DNA of 64,000 nt from Corynebacterium glyciniphilum AJ 3170 (lineage in GTDB: Bacteria; Actinomycetota; Actinomycetes; Mycobacteriales; Mycobacteriaceae). Location of the stretch: positions 3,038,001-3,102,000 of the forward strand of contig NZ_CP006842.1 of the NCBI RefSeq assembly GCF_000626675.1. Reading direction: 5' to 3'. Below the pieces are notes generated by a model, which worked only from the letters and a program-made list of their open reading frames with translations, did not search any database and had not been told where the DNA came from. Within the stretch, counting starts at the first letter, position 1; each line of letters starts with the position of its first letter. A program made the translations under genes and the position numbers. This document shows positions 15,753 to 24,750 of the stretch, one piece after another.

Positions 15753-17293
15753 CCTCCGCGTCCTCCCGCGTGCCCACCCACCCCTCCGACGGCATGTCCC
15801 GCACCGCCCGATGGGCAGCCACCACCGTGCTCACCGCCAGCCTGCTGGTGATCACGATGGACATGACCATCCTCAACATCGCGCTCCCCGAGATGGCGGC
15901 CGAACTGCAGCCGACCTCGACCCAACAACTGTGGATCGTCGACATCTACTCTCTGGTCCTCGCCGGACTACTGGTCTCCTGGTCTGCGGTGGCCGACCGG
16001 TGGGGACGCAAGAAGATGCTGATGCTCGGCTACAGCTTCTTCATCATCGCCTCCCTGCTGGTCCTCGTCGCCGACTCCGCCGCACAGATCATCGCGATCA
16101 GAGCTTTCCTCGGCGTCGGCGGCGCGATGATCATGCCCCAGACCCTGTCGATGATCCGCATCATCTTCACCGACCTCAAGGAACGCGCCACCGCGCTGAG
16201 CATCTGGGCCGCCGTCTCCGGCCTGGGCGCAGCCTTCGGCCCGCTGGTCGGCGGCATCCTGCTGGAGCATTTCAGCTGGCACGCCGCCTTCCTGGTCAAC
16301 GTCCCGCTCATGGGACTGGCGATCATCGCCGGGATCTTCCTTCTGCCCGAGTCCACCGTCCCCCACCCCGGGCGGTGGGACGTCTTCGCCGCCGTCCAGT
16401 CCATGGTGGGCATGGTGCTGCTGGTGTGGTCGGTCAAGGAGTTCGGCAAGGAAGCGTCTTTCGCCGTGCCCGGCGCACTGATCGCTTTCGCTCTCGCGGT
16501 TGCGATTCTGGCCTGGTTCACCGTGCGCTGCCTGCGTAGCGACTCGCCGCTGCTCGAGCTGCGACTGTTCCGCAACCGCCCCTTCACCGCCGGGATCATC
16601 GCGGCCCTCGGCTCGACGTTCGCCATGATCGCCGCGCTGTTGCTGCTGGCCCAGTGGCTGCAGCTCGTCGACGGCGCCTCCCCGATCGAGACGGGCGTAA
16701 AGCTGATCCCCGTTGCTGTGGCCGCCGCCATCGCATCCATCGCCGCACCACCGCTGAGCCGGCTGGTCGGCTCCCGTGGCGTGCTCGCCGGTGGACTGAT
16801 CCTCGCCGGAGGTGGACTGCTCTACATCGGGCTGACTCCCGGCGACGTCACCTACACGACGATTCTCGCGGCAATGGTCCTCGTCGGAGCCGGTGTCGGC
16901 TCACTGGCCATCGCCTCCGCGATGATCATGGGCGGATCTCCCGAGGACAAGGCCGGCAACGCCGGAGCCTTGGAGGAAGCCTCCTACGAACTCGGTGCCG
17001 TCCTGGGCATCACCGTGCTGGGAAGCGTCTCGGCACTGGTATTCCGGGACCACCTGCGTGATCTCGCGTCCGGACTCGGTCTGCCGGGCGAGATCGTTGA
17101 TCCTGCCGGTGAGTCACTCGGCGCGGCGATGCACATCGCCGAAGAAGCACAGCTGCCGGCACTGGCAACCAGCGCAGCGGAGGCGTTCACCGACTCACTG
17201 CAGTTCGCCGGTGTCATCGGCGGAGCGATCATGGTCCTGGTCGGTGCAGCAGTCTTCGTGATCACGCCGAAGGGGACGCAGGCGGCGCATTAG
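15749..17293 (+). CDS. DHA2-family MFS multidrug transporter (14 TM)
   Basis: A 514-residue proton-coupled exporter. TM1 carries the DHA2 motif MDMTILNIALPEM, the loop 2-3 motif reads ADRWGRKKMLM, and the antiporter motif C region GLGAAFGPLVGG is present in TM5. About 14 hydrophobic helices fit the QacA/SmvA group. GTG start at 15749 overlaps the TetR stop, with AGGAA upstream. It likely exports cationic or amphipathic drugs under control of the TetR at 15093. Confidence 0.93.
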   Translation: MTSASSRVPTHPSDGMSRTARWAATTVLTASLLVITMDMTILNIALPEMAAELQPTSTQQLWIVDIYSLVLAGLLVSWSAVADRWGRKKMLMLGYSFFIIASLLVLVADSAAQIIAIRAFLGVGGAMIMPQTLSMIRIIFTDLKERATALSIWAAVSGLGAAFGPLVGGILLEHFSWHAAFLVNVPLMGLAIIAGIFLLPESTVPHPGRWDVFAAVQSMVGMVLLVWSVKEFGKEASFAVPGALIAFALAVAILAWFTVRCLRSDSPLLELRLFRNRPFTAGIIAALGSTFAMIAALLLLAQWLQLVDGASPIETGVKLIPVAVAAAIASIAAPPLSRLVGSRGVLAGGLILAGGGLLYIGLTPGDVTYTTILAAMVLVGAGVGSLAIASAMIMGGSPEDKAGNAGALEEASYELGAVLGITVLGSVSALVFRDHLRDLASGLGLPGEIVDPAGESLGAAMHIAEEAQLPALATSAAEAFTDSLQFAGVIGGAIMVLVGAAVFVITPKGTQAAH

Positions 17294-17312
17294 GCGTTGT
17301 CCGTAAGCATGC

Positions 17313-17924
17313 GTGTCTACACTGGCCGCCCTGGCCACGGCCGCAGTGGCGGTCATCATCGCCTTTCTGACGACAGACGCGCCGCCGGCTGAGTGGACGA
17401 TCCCGCTGTCAGTCACGATCTTCCTGGTCTACTGGCTGTCCTTCGCGGTGTACTACCTCTGGTGGACCCGCCGCACCTGGGTTGGACGCCTCTCCGGGCT
17501 CACTGGCCCGACGGAATGGACCACAGCAGCCGCCATGATGGCCGTCGTGGTCACCGTGGCAATCGCACTGTCCCCCGGTGCCAGAGAGAACCCGGTGATC
17601 ATCCTGCTCGGTCTATCGACGGTCGCCAGCTCGTGGGCGCTCATGGTTTACTCCTTCGCCCTCGACTACATGCAGGTCACCGTCCTTCAGAGTCCCCAGG
17701 AGACACCCCACATCACCTTCGGGTTCGCCGAAGAGCCCCGCTTCTCCGACTACCTGACCTTCTCGGTGATGGTCTCCACCATGGCGTTCGCTGCACCAGC
17801 GGAGGTCACGTCACGGCAGATGTGGCGGAAACTGCGCAACCACGTCCTGCTGGCGTTCATCTTCAATACCGTGATCGTGGCGATGATGGTGTCGTTGCTC
17901 TTCGGCGGACTCACCGGGAACTGA
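17313..17924 (+). CDS. DUF1345 family membrane protein
   Basis: A 203-residue membrane protein with about five hydrophobic segments. The segment SSWALMVYSFALDYM and the following EEPRFSDYLTFSVMVSTM are characteristic of DUF1345. GTG 17313 is the only start after an in-frame TAA at 17304-17306; the ribosome-binding site is weak. It starts 19 bp after the MFS stop and may be read from the same transcript. Function unknown. Confidence 0.78.
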   Translation: MSTLAALATAAVAVIIAFLTTDAPPAEWTIPLSVTIFLVYWLSFAVYYLWWTRRTWVGRLSGLTGPTEWTTAAAMMAVVVTVAIALSPGARENPVIILLGLSTVASSWALMVYSFALDYMQVTVLQSPQETPHITFGFAEEPRFSDYLTFSVMVSTMAFAAPAEVTSRQMWRKLRNHVLLAFIFNTVIVAMMVSLLFGGLTGN

Positions 17925-17947
17925 CCGCCGTGGCAGAGTAGGACGAC

Positions 17948-18940
17948 ATGAGCTTCCCCGTCCCCCGCCACCCACCCTTTGACCCGGCGCTGGCTCCCGC
18001 CCTCGAGATGATTCGGGCAATGACACCGCCGCAACTGCTGGTCGAGGATCTTCCTGCCCTGCGCGAGCGTGACCGGACCGCACAGACCCTGAAGCACATC
18101 CGTACCCGAGGCCTGGTCACCCGGGATATGACGTTGCCCGGCCACAACGGAGCTGAACTCTCTACCACCGTGATCAGTCGCGGAGACCGGAACCACCGTC
18201 CTACAGGGCCCGGCATCTACTTCCTTCACGGCGGCGGCATGGTCAGCGGGCGTCGACTGGACGCCGTGGAGTTCATGATCCAGTGGGTCCTTGACCACGA
18301 CGCCGTACTGGTCACACCGGACTATCGTTTGGCACCCGAACACCCGGCACCGACTCCGGTCGAGGACTGCTACGCCGGTCTGGTGTGGATGCACGAGCAT
18401 GCCGCGACACTGAATGTGGATTCCACCCGCATCCTCATCGGTGGAACAAGCGCCGGCGGTGGTCTGGCGGCGGGCACGGCACTGCTCGCCCGCGACAGGA
18501 ACGGTCCGGAACTGCTGGGCCAGATCCTCATGAGCCCGATGCTCGACGACAGAAACACGACCACGTCCTCCCAGCAGATCGACGGGACCGGCGTCTGGGA
18601 CCGTGGTGACAACCGCTTCGGTTGGACGTGCCTGCTGGGCGACCGTCGCGGAACGGAGGACGTGTCCGTCTACTCCGCACCGGGCCGAGCCGTCGACACG
18701 ACGGACGGGCTTGCCGGGCTTCCTCCGACGTTCATCGACTGCGGGTCTGCGGAGGTCTTCCGTGACGAGAACGTCGCCTACGCGTCCGGGCTCTGGGCCG
18801 CGGGCATCCAGGCTGAACTGCATGTGTGGGCCGGGGCGTTCCACGGCTCGGCGATGATGGTGCCGGACACGGCGGTGAGCCGTTCCGCGCTGGAGGCGAG
18901 GGACTCCTGGGTTGCCAGGCTTCTGAGTCCCCGGCTCTGA
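17948..18940 (+). CDS. Alpha/beta hydrolase, HSL-type esterase
   Basis: A 330-residue hydrolase of the hormone-sensitive-lipase family. It shows the oxyanion-hole motif FLHGGGM (near residue 93), DYRLAPEHPAP, the nucleophile elbow GTSAGGG, and C-terminal catalytic Asp and His (AGAFHGSAMM). It should cleave short-chain carboxylic esters in the cytosol. AGTAGGA lies five bases before the ATG. The last seven bases of the coding region lie inside the 47-bp direct repeat that flanks the toxin-antitoxin cassette. Confidence 0.9.
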   Translation: MSFPVPRHPPFDPALAPALEMIRAMTPPQLLVEDLPALRERDRTAQTLKHIRTRGLVTRDMTLPGHNGAELSTTVISRGDRNHRPTGPGIYFLHGGGMVSGRRLDAVEFMIQWVLDHDAVLVTPDYRLAPEHPAPTPVEDCYAGLVWMHEHAATLNVDSTRILIGGTSAGGGLAAGTALLARDRNGPELLGQILMSPMLDDRNTTTSSQQIDGTGVWDRGDNRFGWTCLLGDRRGTEDVSVYSAPGRAVDTTDGLAGLPPTFIDCGSAEVFRDENVAYASGLWAAGIQAELHVWAGAFHGSAMMVPDTAVSRSALEARDSWVARLLSPRL

Positions 18941-18980
18941 CCGCATCCAACCGGATCAGACCGCGATATCTGCCCACACC
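18934..18980. repeat. 47-bp direct repeat, left copy
   Basis: Identical to 19761-19807 except one C/T difference. It contains the last codons and stop of the esterase and a vestigial copy of the last seven codons and stop of the exo/endonuclease gene (18956-18980), which otherwise lies 827 bp further on. See the right copy. Confidence 0.92.
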
Positions 18981-18992
18981 AGGAAAACCTGG

Positions 18993-19412
18993 TCACACGG
19001 CAAGGGCCGCGTCGTCGTCACCTGACGTGCTGACACTGGCAGCCAGAGCCGCAACCCGCTGGTGTGACACACCGAGGAGGACTCCGATATCCCGGAGCGA
19101 GTAGCCCTGCTGCTTCAGCTGGGCGACCAGATCCCGGCTGGCGCGCGCTGCCTGTTCATTGACGTCATCGGCCTGCTCGCGCAAAGACTCAGCCCGGGCC
19201 TTCAACTCCGCCACATAGGACGGAAGCCTCGGCTCGACGACGATCTCGATATCGGACTCGTCCACCCCGGACAGGTAGGCGATTGCTTCGCGCATCTCGT
19301 CGGCGGCATGGTCCAGGCGACGAGTCTGAGAAACAGCACCGACGTCGGGACACTCGAGGACCCAGACCGGTCCGGAGCCTCGTTCTGCCGTCACGGTGAA
19401 TGTGGTCGTCAT
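18993..19412 (-). CDS. HicB-like antitoxin with C-terminal helix-turn-helix
   Basis: A 139-residue protein. The N-terminal 50 residues read as a HicB-like strand-rich domain (FTVTAERGSGPVWVLEC, then RLDHAADEMREAIAYL). A helical linker leads to a C-terminal HTH (GYSLRDIGVLLGVSHQRV), typical of HicB antitoxins that repress their own promoter. The ATG at 19412 overlaps the toxin stop (ATGA), so toxin and antitoxin are coupled, toxin first. The cassette is bounded by a 47-bp direct repeat. Confidence 0.8.
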   Translation of the reverse strand: MTTTFTVTAERGSGPVWVLECPDVGAVSQTRRLDHAADEMREAIAYLSGVDESDIEIVVEPRLPSYVAELKARAESLREQADDVNEQAARASRDLVAQLKQQGYSLRDIGVLLGVSHQRVAALAASVSTSGDDDAALAV

Positions 19413-19630
19413 CGCCACCACCCTTTCCCTAGCTCATCTGCGTATTGGTCAAAGAACTTCCTGACAGTCACATCATCGATTTCACTGTGTCGCCCGAGCG
19501 TCCTGGTGACACTACCGACCCGGAATGCATCGTGACGAGTGAGCTTTATTTCTTCGAACTCAAGGCCACGGCGTCTGGCTTCGGCCTTGAGCTTCTTGAT
19601 TACCGCGGTACGTTTCAAGACGTTAGTCAA
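19409..19630 (-). CDS. HicA-like mRNA interferase toxin
   Basis: A small basic protein of up to 73 residues, KLKAEARRRGLEFEEIKLTR then HDAFRVG, resembling HicA-type double-stranded-RNA-binding-fold toxins; the conserved His would be in the RHDAF segment. HicA proteins cleave mRNA. No ATG is available: the first TTG is at 19630 and a second TTG at 19618 is better spaced from AGGGGG. Two copies of AGTCAACCCC (19625-19634 and 19649-19658) cover the start and may be operator sites. Confidence 0.72.
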   Translation of the reverse strand: MTNVLKRTAVIKKLKAEARRRGLEFEEIKLTRHDAFRVGSVTRTLGRHSEIDDVTVRKFFDQYADELGKGWWR

Positions 19631-19760
19631 CCCCCTATTGAGACTTCAAGTCAACCCCTCGTTGGCATCCATGGCATCAGCAGATTCGTCGGTGCGCCGA
19701 GAAAGACCTGTGACCCCAGACCCAGTGTAGGTCAGACTGTAGACATCGCAGGTCTCGACA

Positions 19761-19807
19761 GCTCTGACCGCATCCAACTGGATCAGACCGCGATATCTGC
19801 CCACACC
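19761..19807. repeat. 47-bp direct repeat, right copy
   Basis: Second copy of the junction sequence. Here the exo/endonuclease end is functional, while the first seven bases are a vestige of the esterase end. Recombining the two copies would delete 827 bp and leave esterase and nuclease directly convergent, which is presumably the ancestral arrangement. Confidence 0.92.
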
Positions 19808-20784
19808 CCACGGTGATCCGTCCCCTCAACCCGCACCGTGCCGCCGTCCTCACAGGTACCGTCCCGGACGAGAATATGGTCGATCCGGACCAGCGGGAAC
19901 TGGTCAGGCCACGTCGGCATACCGGTCACGCGCTGTACCCCACTGCTCCCCTCACACCTGGTCAGCCCGGTATGGTCAAGGAATTCCCGGAACTCCGGGT
20001 GGGCAACGGTGGCATTGAAGTCCCCCGCCAGCACCAGGGGGACGTCCCCGACATCACTGCTGCCGAACGAGTCTTTGAGCGTCCCGAGGTCCTCCTCCCA
20101 TCCGGTGATCAGGTCGCTGAACGCCGGCGGAAGAGTATGCACGCCGTAGACATCGACCGGAGCGGGTTCGGATAACCGAGCTGACGGGGTCTGGTGGCCG
20201 GTGAACCCGTGGTCCGTGGCCGCATCGGACACCGGAGTACCCGGCCGAACCAGGACGGCCGTCCCGGAGGCCCCGCCACTGTCATCGACGGCAGACGTGG
20301 ACGTCAACCCTGTCCCCCTCTCGACCGCAGCAACCTCAGCGGACGAGGTCTCCGACAGGACGAGAACATCAGGGTCGAGACGGCGGGTCTCCCCGACAAT
20401 CGACGCATCATCCGCGCCGTTGAAATAGGTGTTGAGCGCCATCACCCGCAGCGTCTCCGCTGACCCGCCTCGCTCTGCCGATGCCCCGTGGTTCGGTGCG
20501 CCAGCCTGCGTCGTGACGATTCCGACAGGTAGGACGACAGCCGCGGTGAGCAACACCGCCAGTACCGCCGGCCACGCCGAGCGCCGTCGCCATGCCTGCC
20601 AGCACACCACCACCAGACAGATAAGTGCCCCGAGCACACCAACGGCGAAGACCGCCTGCGCGGCGGGAACAAGCCGGGCGAGGCGGTCAGGGAGAGCACT
20701 GGTGATACGCCACAACGGGGTGGACGCCCACGCCAGGAAGAGCACGAGGGCGACCGCCGGAATGGGACGCAGCAGGCGTCGCAC
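19783..20784 (-). CDS. Membrane-anchored endonuclease/exonuclease/phosphatase family protein
   Basis: A 333-residue protein with three hydrophobic helices in the first 95 residues, then an EEP domain outside the membrane. Domain landmarks are VMALNTYF, DVLVLSETS (catalytic Glu), LVLAGDFNATV (Asp-x-Asn) and the C-terminal RIDHILV and GTDHRGVWADI (Asp-His). Substrate could be a phosphodiester, phosphoinositide-like lipid or nucleic acid. It is followed downstream by the HicAB cassette insertion, whose right repeat copy overlaps its last codons. Confidence 0.88.
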   Translation of the reverse strand: MRRLLRPIPAVALVLFLAWASTPLWRITSALPDRLARLVPAAQAVFAVGVLGALICLVVVCWQAWRRRSAWPAVLAVLLTAAVVLPVGIVTTQAGAPNHGASAERGGSAETLRVMALNTYFNGADDASIVGETRRLDPDVLVLSETSSAEVAAVERGTGLTSTSAVDDSGGASGTAVLVRPGTPVSDAATDHGFTGHQTPSARLSEPAPVDVYGVHTLPPAFSDLITGWEEDLGTLKDSFGSSDVGDVPLVLAGDFNATVAHPEFREFLDHTGLTRCEGSSGVQRVTGMPTWPDQFPLVRIDHILVRDGTCEDGGTVRVEGTDHRGVWADIAV

Positions 20785-20790
20785 CGTCGC

Positions 20791-21264
20791 TTACGACTCC
20801 GAGCCGGCCCCGGAGGACATGGCGTCGGCAGCGCTCGGGTCGCAGTCATTGACCAGGTTGAGGCAGCGAATGTACTCGTCCTCTTCCCCGATGGCGCGGG
20901 CGGCGGTAGCGAGCATCATGATCGCACGCAGCACGCCGCGATTCGGTTCATGGGACCAGGGCACCGGACCGGTGCCGCGCCACCCGTTGGACCGCAGAGC
21001 GTCCAACCCACGGTGGTAGCCGGTGCGCGCGCAGGCGTAGGCGGTGACCTTCTCGGCACCCGCACCTTCCACATTGCCCTGGGACAGGTGGTAGGCAGCC
21101 AACGCGGCCCACACTCCGGAGTCCTTGGGGTTCGCCACGGCGAGAGTCTCGAGCTCCTCGAGGGACTCCGAACCGGTCACCGCGGTCGCCAGCTCGACGG
21201 GGAGACGGACCTCCGGGTGCTCCGAGCCGAAGAGGTCGCGGCCCTTACGAATCTGTTCCGCCAT
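20791..21264 (-). CDS. DUF3151 family protein
   Basis: A 157-residue acidic soluble protein. HPEVRLPVELATAV and the Trp/Pro-rich GWRGTGPVPWSHEPNRGVLRA block identify DUF3151, an actinobacterial family regularly placed next to fba. It starts 13 bp after fba on the same strand, so it is probably co-transcribed. Function unknown. ALAAYHLSQGNVEGAGAEK looks TPR-like. Confidence 0.88.
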   Translation of the reverse strand: MAEQIRKGRDLFGSEHPEVRLPVELATAVTGSESLEELETLAVANPKDSGVWAALAAYHLSQGNVEGAGAEKVTAYACARTGYHRGLDALRSNGWRGTGPVPWSHEPNRGVLRAIMMLATAARAIGEEDEYIRCLNLVNDCDPSAADAMSSGAGSES

Positions 21265-21277
21265 TACGGTGCCGTCC

Positions 21278-22315
21278 TTACTTCGACACCGTGGTGCCGA
21301 CAGAGTGCAGGTCGTTACAGGCTTCGATGATTCGCTCGGTCATCGCGGCCTCGGCCTTCTTCATGAAGGAGCGCGGGTCGTAGACCTTCTTGTTGCCGAC
21401 CTCGCCGTCGATCTTCAGCACGCCGTCGTAGTTGGCGAACATGTGACCGGCGATGGGACGGGTGAAGGCGTACTGGGTGTCGGTGTCGACGTTCATCTTG
21501 ATCACGCCGTAGCGCAGAGCCTCTTCGATCTTCTCCTTCTCGGAGCCGGAGCCGCCGTGGAAGACGAAGTCGAAGGGCTGCGCGCCCTCGGACAGGCCGA
21601 GCTTCTTCGCCGCGGTCTTCTGACCCATGTCCAGGACCTCGGGACGCAGCTTCACGTTGCCAGGCTTGTAGACACCGTGGACGTTGCCGAACGTAGCGGC
21701 CAGCAGGTAGCGCTGCCCCTGGTCGCCGGCACCGATGGCATCGACGGTCTTCTCGAAGTCCTCGGCAGTGGTGTACAGGTTGTCACCGGCCTTGGCCTCG
21801 ACGCCGTCCTCTTCACCGCCGACGACGCCGATCTCGATCTCGAGGATGATATTCGCCTCGGCGCACTTCGGCAGCAGGTCCTTGGCGATCTCGAGGTTCT
21901 CGTCGATCGGGATGGCCGAGCCATCCCACATGTGGGACTGGAACAGCGGGTTCTCGCCCGCTTCGACGCGCTTGCGGGAGATCTCGACCAGCGGACGCAC
22001 GTACGTGTCGAGCTTCTCCTTCTGGCAGTGGTCGGTGTGCAGGGCGACGTTGATGCCGTAGTGCTTGGCGGCGTGATGCGCGAAGTGGGCCAGTGCCTCA
22101 GCACCGGCGACCATGTTCTTCACACCGAGCCCGGAACCGAACTCCGCACCACCGGTCGAGAACTGGATGATGCCGTCCGACTCAGCGTCAGCGAAGCCCT
22201 TCAGGGCCGCGTTGATGGTCTCGGACGAGGTGCAGTTGATGGCCGGGTAGGCGAAGCCACCCTCCTTGGCCTTGTCCAGCATGTCGCGGTAGACGGCGGG
22301 TGTTGCGATGGGCAT
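21278..22315 (-). CDS. fba: Fructose-bisphosphate aldolase, class II
   Basis: A 345-residue zinc-dependent aldolase of glycolysis and gluconeogenesis, interconverting fructose 1,6-bisphosphate with DHAP and glyceraldehyde 3-phosphate. Zinc ligands and signatures are visible: ALHTDHCQ, EIEIGVVGGEEDG, LLAATFGNVHGVY, and the C-terminal VFHGGSGS and MNVDTDTQYAFTRP. ATG 22315 has GGAGGAA upstream and a good promoter at 22366-22394. Family length and sequence are standard. Confidence 0.98.
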   Translation of the reverse strand: MPIATPAVYRDMLDKAKEGGFAYPAINCTSSETINAALKGFADAESDGIIQFSTGGAEFGSGLGVKNMVAGAEALAHFAHHAAKHYGINVALHTDHCQKEKLDTYVRPLVEISRKRVEAGENPLFQSHMWDGSAIPIDENLEIAKDLLPKCAEANIILEIEIGVVGGEEDGVEAKAGDNLYTTAEDFEKTVDAIGAGDQGQRYLLAATFGNVHGVYKPGNVKLRPEVLDMGQKTAAKKLGLSEGAQPFDFVFHGGSGSEKEKIEEALRYGVIKMNVDTDTQYAFTRPIAGHMFANYDGVLKIDGEVGNKKVYDPRSFMKKAEAAMTERIIEACNDLHSVGTTVSK

Positions 22316-22365
22316 GAGTGTTCCTCCGTGTGGGGTCGACGGGCGGGTTCCGCGTTCTCAGTTCA

Positions 22366-22394
22366 AGTATGCCGTGCTCCGGCCGATCTGTCAG
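22366..22394 (-). promoter_or_regulatory. Predicted fba promoter
   Basis: On the minus strand CTGACA (22389-22394) and CATACT (22366-22371) are separated by 17 bases, a good match to a housekeeping sigma promoter. The start site would be about 45 bases before the fba ATG. Confidence 0.6.
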
Positions 22395-22411
22395 TTGCCG
22401 TCGGTCAGCCG

Positions 22412-23572
22412 TCACTCACTGTCGCGGGTGACGGCCGCCGCTGCCTCCATGAGCATCCAGCCGGAGAGCTGGACCGAGAGGTCACGTTCAGGGATCTCAG
22501 CCGCGGCGACCGACCCCGACAGTGCAGCACCCATGAGCCCGCCGGACTGCGGCAACACCGCGTCCCCACCCCAGGATGCGGGGAACACCGGCAGGCCGTC
22601 GATCTCCAGACGGTAGCGCCACACGGACTCCGCCGAGCGCAGGACGATTCGGCGGGCGAGACGTCGGGTCGCCGCACTTGCCCGATCGTCGCCGGGCAGC
22701 GAGGTGGCGACGAGGGCGAGGTACCGGGCGAGGATCCCCTTGAACAACCCGTTGTCACCGCCCCGGGCCTTCCAGTCCAACGACCAGTTCGGGGTGGTCA
22801 TGTGGTGGGAGACTGCCTCAACGAGCCGGTGGACGCGGGTGAGTGCCTGGGTTCCGATCGGGTCGACGGCGTCCATGTTGATGCCCGCGGCGCGACGTTG
22901 TGCGCAGGCTAGTTCCAGGTTCGCCCCGATCATCACACCCTGGCAGTAGGCGTGGATCTCCGATACCGTCTCCGGCCCTGACAGCTTCATCTTGACCCCG
23001 TCCATCACCAGACCGTCCGTGTTGATCAGGTTGGCGTGGACCCAGTCGATGAGCTGCTCGGCGAGTTCGACACGTCCCGTGCGCGCGGCGAGGATCGCGA
23101 CGGGGCCGTTGGTGGGAACGTTGTAGAACGTCTCACCGACGCGCCACGGCATGACACCGGTGAGGTTGTCGACACCGTCGAAGATGTCGTGCTCCAGGCC
23201 GCTGCGGTAACGGACCTTGCCGTAGCGGTCGAGACGCTCGACGCGCTCCAGGGCGAGGGCGAGCCACGCCTTGTCGTCGTAGTAGCTGTTGCGGGTCAGG
23301 CGGCCGAAATTCCGGATACGCATACCCCGGATGGTCCGACGGATGAAACTGAGCCGCAGTCGGGTGCTGCGACGCAGGGCGGCGTCCGCCTGACAGTCGA
23401 TGTAGTGCGCCTGCCACCAGTAGTGCCAGTGGTAGAAGAGTTTGTCGCGGGTGGTCGGTGGCCAGGCGACGACAGCGAGGTTGGTTCGCGGCACGCCCCA
23501 GAGCCGTCCGCCGTGGCGTTCGGTGATTGCCTGCTCGGCAAGATCGGCGCGGTGATCCCAACGTTCCTGCAT
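22412..23572 (-). CDS. Glycoside hydrolase family 76-like protein (alpha-1,6-mannanase fold)
   Basis: A 386-residue all-helical (alpha/alpha)6 barrel protein. The tandem catalytic Asp pair appears in NSYYDDKAWLALALERV, and a second GH76-like segment is VGETFYNVPTNGPVAILAA. No signal peptide is apparent, so it may be cytosolic, unlike secreted GH76 mannanases. Substrate may be an alpha-mannan-type glycan of the actinobacterial envelope. It lies directly upstream of fba on the same strand and seems part of the conserved block. Confidence 0.85.
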   Translation of the reverse strand: MQERWDHRADLAEQAITERHGGRLWGVPRTNLAVVAWPPTTRDKLFYHWHYWWQAHYIDCQADAALRRSTRLRLSFIRRTIRGMRIRNFGRLTRNSYYDDKAWLALALERVERLDRYGKVRYRSGLEHDIFDGVDNLTGVMPWRVGETFYNVPTNGPVAILAARTGRVELAEQLIDWVHANLINTDGLVMDGVKMKLSGPETVSEIHAYCQGVMIGANLELACAQRRAAGINMDAVDPIGTQALTRVHRLVEAVSHHMTTPNWSLDWKARGGDNGLFKGILARYLALVATSLPGDDRASAATRRLARRIVLRSAESVWRYRLEIDGLPVFPASWGGDAVLPQSGGLMGAALSGSVAAAEIPERDLSVQLSGWMLMEAAAAVTRDSE

Positions 23573-23628
23573 AACTCACATTGTGCCTGCACACCTCCAC
23601 TCTTCGCACGTATTGGTAGCCTGACCAC

Positions 23629-24231
23629 ATGAACAGTGCCGATGGTGCGGACAAGTTACGCCTCAGCGACAACGACCGGATCCACGCGATGAGTGCCCTG
23701 GGCACGCATTTCGCCGACGGTCGGCTCGACGAACACGAGTTCAATGAGCGCTCCGGCGCGGTCGCCGAGGCCCGGACTGTCGGTGAGCTGCGCCCCCTGT
23801 TCACCGACCTGCCCGGCGGGCTTCCCTTCGACGAGAAGGGGACAGCCGTTGCGGTGCCGGGCCAGGACGCGGCGGCCCTTGACGGTCCTGGCGCAGAATT
23901 GTCCCCGCGTGACCCGGAAGCCGACGAGGTCGAAAGCCTCCGCAAGCGTGGCAACCTGGTGCAGACCATCGACGGCGTTGTCCTCGGCGTGACCCTGGTG
24001 ACGTTCCTGGTCCTCCAGTTCGTCTTCCACATGAGCTACGCATGGATCGTGTGGCCGTCGCTGGCGGTGACCTTGTCCGTACCTCGGATGCTGCTGAAGT
24101 ACTCCGACGAGGATGAGGAACTCTTCGAGGAGATCAAGGAGGCTGAGCAGGAGACACGTAAGGAGCGGCTGCGCCGGGCCGCCGAGCGGATGCATGAGTT
24201 GGAGCCGCGGGACAAGCGCGACGAGGCCTGA
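23629..24231 (+). CDS. DUF1707 domain protein with two membrane helices
   Basis: A 200-residue protein. The N-terminal DUF1707 region reads RLSDNDRIHAMSALGTHFAD then GRLDEHEFNERS, a short helical domain common in actinobacterial membrane proteins. A disordered linker leads to two hydrophobic helices (VVLGVTLVTFLVLQFVF, AWIVWPSLAVTLSV) and a charged C-terminal coiled-coil (EEIKEAEQETRKERLRR). It is divergent from the GH76 gene with a short promoter gap. Function unknown. Confidence 0.85.
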   Translation: MNSADGADKLRLSDNDRIHAMSALGTHFADGRLDEHEFNERSGAVAEARTVGELRPLFTDLPGGLPFDEKGTAVAVPGQDAAALDGPGAELSPRDPEADEVESLRKRGNLVQTIDGVVLGVTLVTFLVLQFVFHMSYAWIVWPSLAVTLSVPRMLLKYSDEDEELFEEIKEAEQETRKERLRRAAERMHELEPRDKRDEA

Positions 24232-24365
24232 GTTCGGGTTTACGCGAAACCTTGAGCGATATAAGTGATTATGTAATGATCGCTACACGAACGGATCCTG
24301 AGTATGACGTTCTCAGGCACCGTCGCTCTGTTCTTATCTGACGCCCCATCACAGGAGGATGCATC

Positions 24366-24722
24366 ATGTCTCGTACTGACACGTCCATGGCCACCAGGTC
24401 CGCCACGACATCCGGCGTTCGCCGCTGGGTCACCCGCGCTGCGGTCGCCGCCGCCGGTGCCGGTCTGCTCGCCGGTCTCGCGATCCCGGCAGCGAGTGCT
24501 GCGCCGATGTCACAGATCACCCGAGGCGATGCCGTCCAGTGCTACATCCACCACGATGTCCATGCTGGCCCCGTGTATGGCGGATACACCCAGGGCAATT
24601 GCGGCGCCTACCCCGGAGAATATTTCCGGGGAACCGGCGGATTCCCTGGTGCCTATTCGCTCGGCCAGGTCTTCCTGCCCGGTGGTACCAGCTACTCCGC
24701 CTGGATCGACAAGGTCTGGTAG
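24366..24722 (+). CDS. Small secreted protein
   Basis: A 118-residue protein with a Sec signal peptide: basic N-region (VRRWVTR), a hydrophobic AAVAAAGAGLLAGLAI core and an ASA-AP cleavage site near residue 46. The mature part is about 70 residues, rich in Gly, Tyr and Pro, with two Cys (VQCY and GNCG) that could form one disulphide. AGGAGGA precedes the ATG. I do not recognise the family. A bacteriocin-like or surface role is possible, without immunity or export genes nearby. Confidence 0.75.
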   Translation: MSRTDTSMATRSATTSGVRRWVTRAAVAAAGAGLLAGLAIPAASAAPMSQITRGDAVQCYIHHDVHAGPVYGGYTQGNCGAYPGEYFRGTGGFPGAYSLGQVFLPGGTSYSAWIDKVW

Positions 24723-24750
24723 TCCGACAACTCACGACGCTTCCTGAGGC

